This document shows positions 1 to 4,873 of a DNA stretch of 5,200 nucleotides, one piece after another (position 1 is the stretch's first letter; each line of letters starts with the position of its first letter). Below the pieces are notes generated by a model that was not told the DNA's origin, made no database searches, and worked only from the letters and a program-made list of their open reading frames with translations. The translations under genes were made by a program, and so were the position numbers. Location: assembly GCA_934216185.1 (NCBI GenBank), contig CAKQBM010000123.1, positions 1 to 5,200 on the forward strand, given 5' to 3'. The DNA comes from an uncultured Streptococcus sp. GTDB taxonomy: Bacteria > Bacillota > Bacilli > Lactobacillales > Streptococcaceae.

Positions 1-59
1 ATGAGAAAGACCAGAAAGATGGAAATAACCATTCTGACTAGGAGAGAAGAACGCTTCAT
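1..59 (-). CDS. zmpS: Sensor histidine kinase, N-terminal fragment (partial)
   Basis: Only the first 19 complete codons are in the window; the gene continues below position 1. The ATG at 59-57 overlaps the regulator stop TGA (58-56) as ATGA, and a purine-rich GGGGGAAGG sits just upstream, so the two genes are probably translationally coupled. The visible residues begin MKRSSLLVRMVIS and continue as IFLVFL: a short basic head (K2, R3, R9) followed by the start of a hydrophobic segment. That is the usual N-terminus of a membrane sensor kinase with an extracellular sensing domain. The kinase identity rests on position directly after an AraC-type response regulator and on resemblance to the pneumococcal TCS09 (ZmpS) kinase. 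No catalytic domain is visible here, so the function is inferred from context. Confidence 0.72.
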   Translation of the reverse strand, partial: MKRSSLLVRMVISIFLVFL

Positions 60-793
60 CGGCCTTCCCCCTTCTTAAACTGACGAGGTGTCACACCTGC
101 AATCTGCTTAAAGCGTTGGGTAAAATAGTTCATATCTTCAAAACCAACCTTCTCTGAGATCTCATAAATCTTCAGATCTGTAGTTAAAAGCAAGAGCTTG
201 GCTTGTTTGACACGTTCTCTCACCAGATAATCCTGAAAAGGCAGGCCCAGCTCTTTCTTAATCAAGGAACTCAGATAGGTCGGACTAAAGCCCAAGTCAT
301 TGGCTAAAGACTTTAAACTAAACTGGCTATCAGCCAGATGGGACTGGATTTTCTGAGCCATATTTCCTTCAAACTTATTGGTCAATAAATCTTGTAACTG
401 CTCTTCTTTCTCTTCCTTGTCCAACTTTTGCTTGATTTTCCCCAACATTTCCTCAATATCCTGACGAGAAAATGGCTTGAGCAGGTAGTCGTCCACACCT
501 AGTTTGACAGCAGACAAGGCATAATCAAAATCATCGTAGCCTGTCAAAAAAACTAGATGCACCTGAGGATAGGTTTCTCGGACCAGACTGGCCAACTGGA
601 TGCCATTCAGCTGAGGCATGTTGATATCGGTTAGAATGATATCTGGCACCTGCCTTTGTATCAATTCCCAAGCCTGTCTTCCATTTTCAGCCTGACCGAT
701 GATTTCCATATCGTAGGCTGCTACATTGACCAGCTTGGTCAAGCCTTGTCTTACCAGATATTCATCTTCTACGATTAAGATTGTGTAGGTCAT
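56..793 (-). CDS. zmpR: AraC-type DNA-binding response regulator (TCS09/ZmpR-like)
   Basis: This 245-residue protein is a two-domain transcription regulator phosphorylated by the kinase encoded next to it. The N-terminal receiver domain (about 1-120) has the acidic pair E9/D10, phospho-acceptor D56 (in TDINMP), T84 and K106 (in KPF). A charged linker (about 121-145, KLDKEEKEEQ) leads to a C-terminal AraC/XylS domain (about 146-245) with two helix-turn-helix units, one near SLKSLANDLGFSPTYLSSLI and one in EISEKVGFEDMNYFTQRFK, ending in the typical GVTPRQFK. An in-frame GTG at 811 would add six residues but lacks a ribosome binding site, whereas ATG 793 has AAAGGAG at good spacing. It is recognised as the S. 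pneumoniae TCS09 regulator, also called ZmpR/RR09. The receiver plus AraC architecture is found in YesN-type regulators of sugar or cell-surface genes. Its targets cannot be read from this window. Confidence 0.93.
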   Translation of the reverse strand: MTYTILIVEDEYLVRQGLTKLVNVAAYDMEIIGQAENGRQAWELIQRQVPDIILTDINMPQLNGIQLASLVRETYPQVHLVFLTGYDDFDYALSAVKLGVDDYLLKPFSRQDIEEMLGKIKQKLDKEEKEEQLQDLLTNKFEGNMAQKIQSHLADSQFSLKSLANDLGFSPTYLSSLIKKELGLPFQDYLVRERVKQAKLLLLTTDLKIYEISEKVGFEDMNYFTQRFKQIAGVTPRQFKKGEGR

Positions 794-797
794 GCTT

Positions 798-806
798 CTC
801 TCCTTT
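798..806 (-). promoter_or_regulatory. Ribosome binding site deciding the regulator start
   Basis: The minus strand reads AAAGGAGAG here, with the AGGAG core 7 bases before ATG 793. The alternative GTG at 811 lies upstream of this site and has no purine-rich element of its own. This supports the 245-residue form. Confidence 0.75.
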
Positions 807-822
807 GTCACTTACTAGTATC

Positions 823-831
823 AGTATAGCA
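823..831 (-). promoter_or_regulatory. Extended -10 promoter for the regulator/kinase pair
   Basis: The minus strand reads TGCTATACT, an extended -10 element (TG-n-TATACT; -10 hexamer at 828-823, TG at 831-830). I see no good -35 hexamer at normal spacing, which extended -10 promoters can do without. The predicted start of transcription is near 816, just ahead of the ribosome binding site at 806-798. It lies in the 70-bp gap after msrAB, so the two-component genes can be transcribed separately. No T-tract terminator precedes it, so read-through from msrAB is also plausible. Confidence 0.5.
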
Positions 832-863
832 AAATTCTCCTCTAACTGCTTAGGGAAGCCCTC

Positions 864-1976
864 TTAATCAACATAATCTAGTAAATAAGCGTAGCCTTTT
901 TCTTCCATTTGGTCTTTGGAAATAAAGCGGATAGAGAGACTATTAATACAGTAGCGCAAGCCACCCTTGTCCTGTGGTCCATCCGTAAAGACATGGCCAA
1001 GGTGAGAATCTCCAACTCGGCTTCTCACTTCCATGCGAGTCATATTGTAAGACTTATCTTCCTTGTAAGTGGCAACATCTGGACTAATGGGTTGGGTGAA
1101 ACTAGGCCAGCCACAACCAGACTCAAACTTGTCCTTTGATGAAAAGAGGGGTTCGCCAGTTGCTACGTCTACATAGATGCCAGATTCAAATTTATCCCAA
1201 TAGCGGTTTGAAAAAGCCCGTTCTGTTTGATTTTTCTGGGTAACTGCATACTCCTCAGGTGACAGGGTCTTTTTCAATTCTTCATCACTTGGTTTGGGAT
1301 ATTTGCTGGCATCGATGACAGGATAGGTTGCCTGATTGACATTGATATGGCAGTAGCCATTTGGATTTTTCTTGAGATAGTCTTGGTGGTAATCCTCAGC
1401 CACTACAAAATTTTTCAAGGTTTCCTTTTCAACTGCTAGAGGTTGATCGTATTTCTTAGCCACCTCATCAAAGACTTGGTTAATCACCTCTAAATCCTTG
1501 TTATCTGTGTAATAAACACCAGTACGGTACTGGGTTCCCACATCATTTCCTTGTTTATTTTTGCTGGTTGGATTGATAATGCGGAAATAATGAAGCAGGA
1601 TTTCCTTGAGGGAAATTTGCTTGGCATCATAGGTAACATGAACAGTCTCCGCATGACCTGTTTGGTTAATCAATTCGTACTTGGTTGTTTCCCCTCTACC
1701 ATTTGCATAGCCTGAAACGGCATCCGTCACTCCAGGAACGCGTGAGAAATATTCCTCCACTCCCCAGAAACATCCCCCAGCTAGATAAATTTCGTGCAAA
1801 TCTGCATCTTTACTAACTTCTGTTTTTTTCACTGTTTTTCCTCCTTGGCTAACTGATGCTTTCTCAATTTGCGAGCTATTTGTCTGCCCTGCATTTCGCA
1901 TCAATAGAAAATAGAAACCGCTTATGGCTAGGAAAAAGATTCCTGCCAAAACAAACAATTTTACTTTATCATTCAT
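864..1976 (-). CDS. msrAB2: Membrane-anchored methionine sulfoxide reductase MsrA-MsrB fusion
   Basis: This 370-residue bifunctional enzyme reduces both the S and R forms of methionine sulfoxide in proteins, here on the outer face of the membrane. Residues 5-26 form one hydrophobic segment without a lipobox, so it is probably an uncleaved signal anchor. A polar linker (about 27-60) follows. The MsrA domain (about 61-215) has catalytic C69 in GCFWG and recycling C209 in NGYCHIN. The MsrB domain (about 235-365) has C288 in SGCGWPSF, the GDSHLGHVF motif and nucleophile C343 in LRYCINS. These four are the only cysteines, so the CxxC zinc pairs of many MsrB proteins are absent. ATG 1976 follows AAAGG and lies 9 bp after the stop of the thioredoxin-like gene, which is the expected electron donor. 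It corresponds to pneumococcal MsrAB2, the surface enzyme of the Etrx system linked to oxidative-stress resistance and survival in macrophages. Confidence 0.94.
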   Translation of the reverse strand: MNDKVKLFVLAGIFFLAISGFYFLLMRNAGQTNSSQIEKASVSQGGKTVKKTEVSKDADLHEIYLAGGCFWGVEEYFSRVPGVTDAVSGYANGRGETTKYELINQTGHAETVHVTYDAKQISLKEILLHYFRIINPTSKNKQGNDVGTQYRTGVYYTDNKDLEVINQVFDEVAKKYDQPLAVEKETLKNFVVAEDYHQDYLKKNPNGYCHINVNQATYPVIDASKYPKPSDEELKKTLSPEEYAVTQKNQTERAFSNRYWDKFESGIYVDVATGEPLFSSKDKFESGCGWPSFTQPISPDVATYKEDKSYNMTRMEVRSRVGDSHLGHVFTDGPQDKGGLRYCINSLSIRFISKDQMEEKGYAYLLDYVD

Positions 1977-1985
1977 GACCTTTCT

Positions 1986-2549
1986 CTACCCCATTTCTTT
2001 CAATGTCTTTAAAATCATATCCTTATCCATAAAACCAGGTTGTGTTTTGACTAGCTTACCTTCCTTGCCTATAAAGGCTTGAGTTGGGTAAGAACGGACA
2101 CCATAACTTTCCAAAAGTTTGCCTGACGGGTCAATTAGAACTGGGAAATTTTTATAATCCAAGCCCTTGTACCAGTTCTTAAAATCAGCTTCCGCTTGCT
2201 CCCCCTTGTGACCAGGAGACACCACTGTCAAGACAACATAGTCGTCTCCAGCATCTTTAGCAATTTCATCCGTGTCAGGAAGACTGGCTAGACAGATGGA
2301 ACACCAAGAAGCCCAGAATTTTAGATAGACTTTCTTGCCCTTGTAATCAGACAAGCGGTAGGTCTTGCCATCTACTCCTGTCAATTCGAAATCAGCAACT
2401 GCCTGACCTTTAGTCGCAGTTTGTGAACTGACTTGTTCTGTTTTGGTTTGCTCCTTCATAGTAGCTTCATCTGACATGTTTTTAGCCGAACAGGCTGCCA
2501 AACAACAGATTGAGCTTACTCCAAGGAGACATGTTTGCCATTTTTTCAT
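1986..2549 (-). CDS. etrx1: Extracellular thioredoxin-like lipoprotein (Etrx1-type)
   Basis: This 187-residue TlpA/thioredoxin-fold lipoprotein should carry electrons from CcdA to MsrAB outside the membrane. The N-terminus is a lipoprotein signal: K2/K3, a hydrophobic stretch and lipobox LAAC with lipidated C20. A Thr/Ser/Gln/Lys-rich tether follows (about 21-48). The thioredoxin fold covers about 50-185, with active site WCSIC (C83, C86) after KFWAS and the cis-proline loop at P155 in SYPTQAF. The insertion between the active site and the cis-proline is typical of TlpA/ResA proteins. ATG 2549 is preceded by GAGGAAG. An upstream in-frame TTG at 2570 would put six acidic and polar residues before the signal peptide and overlap ccdA, so I reject it. 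C15 and C16 precede the lipobox and should be lost with the signal peptide. The stop is TAG, 9 bp before msrAB. Confidence 0.93.
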   Translation of the reverse strand: MKKWQTCLLGVSSICCLAACSAKNMSDEATMKEQTKTEQVSSQTATKGQAVADFELTGVDGKTYRLSDYKGKKVYLKFWASWCSICLASLPDTDEIAKDAGDDYVVLTVVSPGHKGEQAEADFKNWYKGLDYKNFPVLIDPSGKLLESYGVRSYPTQAFIGKEGKLVKTQPGFMDKDMILKTLKEMG

Positions 2550-2554
2550 TTCTT

Positions 2555-2561
2555 CTTCCTC
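2555..2561 (-). promoter_or_regulatory. Ribosome binding site deciding the etrx1 start
   Basis: The minus strand reads GAGGAAG in the 13-bp gap after the ccdA stop, 5 bases before ATG 2549. It places the start so that the protein begins MKKWQTC, a proper lipoprotein signal, and excludes TTG 2570. Confidence 0.7.
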
Positions 2562-2562
2562 T

Positions 2563-3273
2563 CTATTCAAATAATGTAGTCAAAATGGAAGCATTTCCCA
2601 AAAGCACCAAGATTCCCATCACGATAATGAGGAAACCACCTACTTTTTTGAGAGTCCCAAGGTAGGGATGCAGTTTTCGGAAATGTTTCAAAACATAGCT
2701 GGAGGCTAGAGCTAGAACCAAAAATGGTAGTGCTAGACCCAGCGTATAGATTAACATGAGACCAGCTCCCTGCCAAGCACCTGAGCCACCTGAAGCCGCC
2801 AAGGCTAAAACAGAGCCCAGAACCGGCCCCACACAAGGCGTCCAAGCAAAACTAAAGGTCAACCCCAGTAAAAATGCCTGACCATAGCCCTTACCCTTTT
2901 GCCCCTGTCTCTTTAATTGTAGCCTTCTTTCCTTGTAGAGCCCCTGCAAATGTAAGACTTCCATCTGATGCAAGCCCAAGAGAATGATTACCGCACCCGT
3001 CACATACTGAAACCAAGAAGCATAAAGCAAATTGCCTAAAAAACCAGCTCCATAACCTAGTGAGATAAAGATAAAGGATATCCCTGCTATAAAAGCCAAA
3101 GTCCGCAATAGACTAACAACTGAGATTGAATATTTTCCACTAGAAGCCTGAGAACCATCTTTGTCATCCAACAAGACCCCTGCATAAACTGGTAACAAGG
3201 GTAAGATACAAGGAGAAAAGAAGGAAAGAATTCCAGCAAGAAAAACACTGATAAAAAAGATTATATTATCCAT
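2563..3273 (-). CDS. ccdA: CcdA-family thiol-disulfide transmembrane transporter
   Basis: This 236-residue integral membrane protein passes reducing equivalents from cytosolic thioredoxin to extracytoplasmic thiol proteins. It fits the usual CcdA plan of about six membrane helices: roughly 3-34, 52-74, 85-103, 132-160, 168-192 and 211-230, with a basic loop at about 113-129. Its only two cysteines are C22 in FFSPCILP (helix 1) and C147 in WTPCVGP (helix 4), the conserved proline-flanked redox pair of the DsbD/CcdA family. ATG 3273 has a strong GGAGGAAGG 2-10 bases upstream. It is the first gene of the operon ccdA-etrx1-msrAB, 13 bp before the next start. That setting argues for supplying the lipoprotein/MsrAB repair chain rather than cytochrome c maturation, and streptococci lack cytochrome c. 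Confidence 0.94.
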   Translation of the reverse strand: MDNIIFFISVFLAGILSFFSPCILPLLPVYAGVLLDDKDGSQASSGKYSISVVSLLRTLAFIAGISFIFISLGYGAGFLGNLLYASWFQYVTGAVIILLGLHQMEVLHLQGLYKERRLQLKRQGQKGKGYGQAFLLGLTFSFAWTPCVGPVLGSVLALAASGGSGAWQGAGLMLIYTLGLALPFLVLALASSYVLKHFRKLHPYLGTLKKVGGFLIIVMGILVLLGNASILTTLFE

Positions 3274-3305
3274 TGCCTTCCTCCATTCTTTGATTTGATA
3301 GGACT

Positions 3306-3335
3306 ATTATAGCCCCAAAACTCCAGAAAAAACAG
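3306..3335 (-). promoter_or_regulatory. Promoter of the ccdA-etrx1-msrAB operon
   Basis: A perfect TATAAT lies at 3311-3306 on the minus strand, 33 bases before ATG 3273. That gives a leader of about 25 bases containing the ribosome binding site. The -35 region is poor: only a T-rich TGTTTT/GTTTTT at 16-17 bp spacing, within a run of six T. The GGGGC just upstream of the -10 gives no TG extension. The -10 is a firm observation; a weak -35 may mean low basal activity or an activator, but no operator is evident. Confidence 0.6.
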
Positions 3336-3421
3336 GGACAATGATAGGGAAAAATAGGAATTTAATCAGGTTATACTTCAAATAAATCAGAAGAATCATA
3401 AATACAAAAGGTAAGCTATCT

Positions 3422-3471
3422 TATACTCAATGAAAATCAAAGAGCAAAATAGGATGCTAGCCGCAGGCTGA
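3422..3471 (-). repeat. boxC module
   Basis: About 50 bp with the usual AGCCTGCGGCTAGC and TTGCTCTTTGATTTTCATTG stretches on the minus strand, ending in the terminal inverted repeat GAGTATA at 3428-3422. Confidence 0.75.
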
Positions 3472-3515
3472 TCAAAACACGGTTTTGAGGTTGTGGATAG
3501 AACTGACGAAGTCAG
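3472..3515 (-). repeat. boxB module, single copy
   Basis: About 44-45 bp. It contains the small palindrome CTGACGAAGTCAG (3503-3515) and a hairpin-forming TCAAAACACGGTTTTGA (3472-3488). Other BOX elements carry several tandem boxB copies; only one is present here. Confidence 0.75.
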
Positions 3516-3573
3516 TAACATATATACGGCAAGGTGAAGCTGACATGGTTTAAAGAGATTTTCGAAGAGTATA
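3516..3573 (-). repeat. boxA module
   Basis: About 58 bp from the terminal TATACTCTTCGAAAATC (minus strand) to the GCCGTATATATG segment. It matches the usual boxA length of about 59 bp. The boundary with boxB is approximate to a few bases. Confidence 0.75.
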
Positions 3574-3611
3574 AAAAAACAGATTCTTCCGTTTATCACG
3601 GAAAAATCTGT
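3573..3611 (-). terminator. Rho-independent terminator ending the rpn unit
   Basis: On the minus strand ACAGATTTTTCCGT (3611-3598) pairs with ACGGAAGAATCTGT (3592-3579) around a 5-base loop. This makes a 14-bp stem with one G-U pair, followed by a run of seven T (3579-3573). On the plus strand the same position is an A-C mismatch and no T-run follows, so it works in one direction only. It should stop transcripts from the rpn gene and its fragment before they reach ccdA. Confidence 0.85.
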
Positions 3612-3637
3612 CATTGACTTACTGTTTTACAAAAAAT

Positions 3638-3806
3638 CCTCCTCAGAGCATCCCTTTAGTCTAGCAGTTGGTCTGCTTGGCTAATGGCTCGCTCGGGGTT
3701 GTTGGGTAAAGGGCTTGTTACCGAAAAACTCCAATCACGGTTGGCGAACCTCGTCTTTGCTGGTTTCTCTGTACTTTTTTAGTTCCAAGAACGCAATCTT
3801 GACTAG
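3638..3806 (-). pseudogene. Decayed internal fragment of a second rpn nuclease gene
   Basis: This stretch aligns with 4051-4219 inside the intact rpn gene just upstream, about 413 bp away. By hand count the last 70 aligned bases (3734-3803) differ at 10 positions. Translated from 3806 it reads LVKIAFLELKKYRETSKDEV, matching residues 168-187 of the intact protein (LVKMAFLELKKYRETSKDKV). It then meets TGA at 3737-3735 where the intact gene has the Trp191 codon TGG. One extra base around 3684-3707 and one missing base around 3645-3662 break the frame further. The 5' and 3' parts of the copy are absent. It cannot encode a nuclease. It is probably a remnant of a duplicated or recombined rpn copy, joined directly to the end of the intact gene. 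Confidence 0.85.
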
Positions 3807-4720
3807 TATTGATGATAGTCTTGCAACAGCGCCTCAAATTCAGCGACGGTCATTCCCAATTGTTCACTCGCAAATTCGGAAGTTAAAACATGTTGGCGTA
3901 CTAAATCTAGAAAGGTGAAGATTTTCCCACTCTCCAGTCCCTGTTCAAGACCACGTTCTAAGCCCTTCTCCTCTGCTTGTTCCAAGGCATAGTCCTGTGC
4001 TAACAAGGCTTGTTCTTCGCGCATACGTAGTTGACTAAACATTTTTCTGTCCTCCTCGGACCAGCTCTTATAGTCCAGCAGTTGATCTGCCTGGCTGATG
4101 GCTCGCGCTGGTTCTTGAGTAAAGGGTTTATTCCCGAAAAACTCCAACCATGGTTTACGAACCTTGTCTTTGCTGGTTTCTCTATATTTTTTTAGTTCCA
4201 AGAATGCCATTTTGACCAGATGGTTTTCTTGTCCATTATTGGTTATGGTTAAAACCTCACCTGTCGTATCCTCGCGCATACTAAAACTGTGAAAGGCTAA
4301 GTCATCTTGAAAATAATTACTGTCCACAATAGCGATTGCATAAACAGGTGCGATGTGTTTGTAACTCTGGTGTGTATCACCTTCTCGTTGGCGAATTTTT
4401 TCTAGGTTTTGATTGACCTGACTACACAGGTAAGCCCACAGGCGATTGATGAAAAAATTCTGATGATGCACCTGAATCTCAATGATAACTTGCGTCCCAT
4501 TGTCCAACTCCGTTAAAACATCTATACTGGTATAGAAATCCTGCACCGAGTACGGCAGGGAAGGTAAGACGTGAATATTACTTCCCTCCAAAATGGTCAC
4601 ATTTTTTGCTGGCAAGTCCAGCATATCACGGATAAATTGACAAGTGATTTCTGGATTGCTAAAGATTTTCTTAGCGACCAAATCATTCGTTGGGCTAATG
4701 CTCGGATGTCTTAGAATCAT
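3803..4720 (-). CDS. Rpn-family recombination-promoting nuclease / PD-(D/E)XK transposase-like protein
   Basis: This 305-residue protein belongs to the Rpn/PDDEXK_2 family (related to E. coli RpnA and YhgA-like proteins), DNA endonucleases that raise RecA-independent recombination. The family-typical start TNDLVAKKIF (D13) is followed by the nuclease core: D67 in SIDVLTELDN, then E81-I82-Q83, giving D-x13-E-x-Q in place of E-x-K, as is common in this family. The helical stretch QNFFINRLWAYL (87-98) follows. The tail (about 222-305) is charged and helical, with a Gly-spaced repeat (EKGLERGLEQGLESGK, 251-266) and a final SEFASEQLGMTVAEFEALL module. ATG 4720 has AAAGGAGG at ideal spacing; GTG 4774 has no such site and would add 18 residues. 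The frame looks intact, but the last codons and TAG lie at the junction with a broken second copy, so the C-terminus may not be ancestral. No terminal inverted repeats were found. Confidence 0.85.
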   Translation of the reverse strand: MILRHPSISPTNDLVAKKIFSNPEITCQFIRDMLDLPAKNVTILEGSNIHVLPSLPYSVQDFYTSIDVLTELDNGTQVIIEIQVHHQNFFINRLWAYLCSQVNQNLEKIRQREGDTHQSYKHIAPVYAIAIVDSNYFQDDLAFHSFSMREDTTGEVLTITNNGQENHLVKMAFLELKKYRETSKDKVRKPWLEFFGNKPFTQEPARAISQADQLLDYKSWSEEDRKMFSQLRMREEQALLAQDYALEQAEEKGLERGLEQGLESGKIFTFLDLVRQHVLTSEFASEQLGMTVAEFEALLQDYHQY

Positions 4721-4726
4721 TCTTTT

Positions 4727-4734
4727 CCTCCTTT
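4727..4734 (-). promoter_or_regulatory. Ribosome binding site deciding the rpn start
   Basis: The minus strand reads AAAGGAGG, 6 bases before ATG 4720, near the ideal anti-Shine-Dalgarno match. The upstream GTG at 4774 has nothing comparable, so the 305-residue form is preferred. Confidence 0.75.
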
Positions 4735-4735
4735 T

Positions 4736-4744
4736 ATTATACCA
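4736..4744 (-). promoter_or_regulatory. Extended -10 element upstream of rpn
   Basis: The minus strand reads TGGTATAAT, a perfect -10 hexamer (4741-4736) with a TG extension. The -35 region is weak (GAAACC at 17 bp). The hexamer ends one base before the ribosome binding site, so a start 6-8 bases downstream would fall inside that site and remove part of it. Either start selection is unusual, or the working promoter lies further upstream and this match is incidental. Confidence 0.4.
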
Positions 4745-4752
4745 CAGTTTTA

Positions 4753-4771
4753 AATCTAGGTTTCCTAGATT
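4753..4771. repeat. Perfect 8-bp inverted repeat before rpn
   Basis: AATCTAGG (4753-4760) and CCTAGATT (4764-4771) form a perfect inverted repeat with a 3-base loop (TTT on the plus strand). It lies over the -35 region of the TATAAT box ahead of rpn, so it could be an operator. It could also end the acetyltransferase transcript as a weak stem, but no T-run follows on either strand. Confidence 0.55.
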
Positions 4772-4873
4772 CACTGTTACTATCTATTTATTCGGAAAAG
4801 AAAGGACAAATGAAATAGAAGATAAGAAACTAGGATAGCGGATAAACACTAAATTATCAGTAAAATTTTAATC

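Larger units (their letters stand above)
3422..3573 (-). repeat. BOX element (boxA-boxB-boxC, one boxB)
   Basis: This is a complete pneumococcal BOX repeat, read on the minus strand as A then B then C toward ccdA. The ends are imperfect inverted repeats: TATACTC plus AAAATC at 3422-3438, and GATTTTCGAAGAGTATA at the other end. The boxA part carries a variant of the sequence behind the classic BOXA1R typing primer (TACGGCAAGGTGAAGCTGAC here). BOX elements are short, non-coding repeats of about 150 bp found in many intergenic copies in S. pneumoniae and relatives. They fold into stable hairpins and are thought to be mobilised in trans or to be remnants. It lies about 110 bp upstream of the ccdA -10 box, beyond the terminator of the preceding unit, so effects on ccdA expression are possible but unproven. 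A 72-codon open frame over it is an artefact. Confidence 0.9.

Noticed and set aside
852..862. Short stem AGGG/CCCT after the msrAB stop as a terminator
   Set aside because: Only 4 bp of stem with a 3-base loop and no T-run on the minus strand.
909..1139. A 76-codon plus-strand open frame
   Set aside because: It is antisense within the MsrB-coding part of msrAB, whose motifs are fully conserved in the other frame.
2567..2845. A 92-codon frame inside ccdA
   Set aside because: It is a shifted reading of the ccdA gene; the ccdA frame has the membrane helices and both redox cysteines.
3306..3421. A search for a second promoter or operator between the BOX and the ccdA -10 (for example TATAAC near 3366-3374)
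   Set aside because: No -35 at acceptable spacing and no palindromes; plain AT-rich spacer.
3396..3614. A 72-codon minus-strand open frame
   Set aside because: It runs through the BOX element and the terminator hairpin, has no good ribosome binding site and shows no protein-like pattern.
3715..3918. A 67-codon plus-strand open frame
   Set aside because: It is antisense to the rpn end and the rpn fragment, with no ribosome binding site or recognisable product.
3422..4771. rpn locus as a complete transposon or IS element
   Set aside because: No matching terminal inverted repeats or target duplications flank the gene; the terminal repeats seen at 3422 and 3573 belong to the BOX.
4861..4870. 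Ten-base palindrome TAAAATTTTA
   Set aside because: Pure A/T palindromes of this size are expected by chance in low-GC intergenic DNA.
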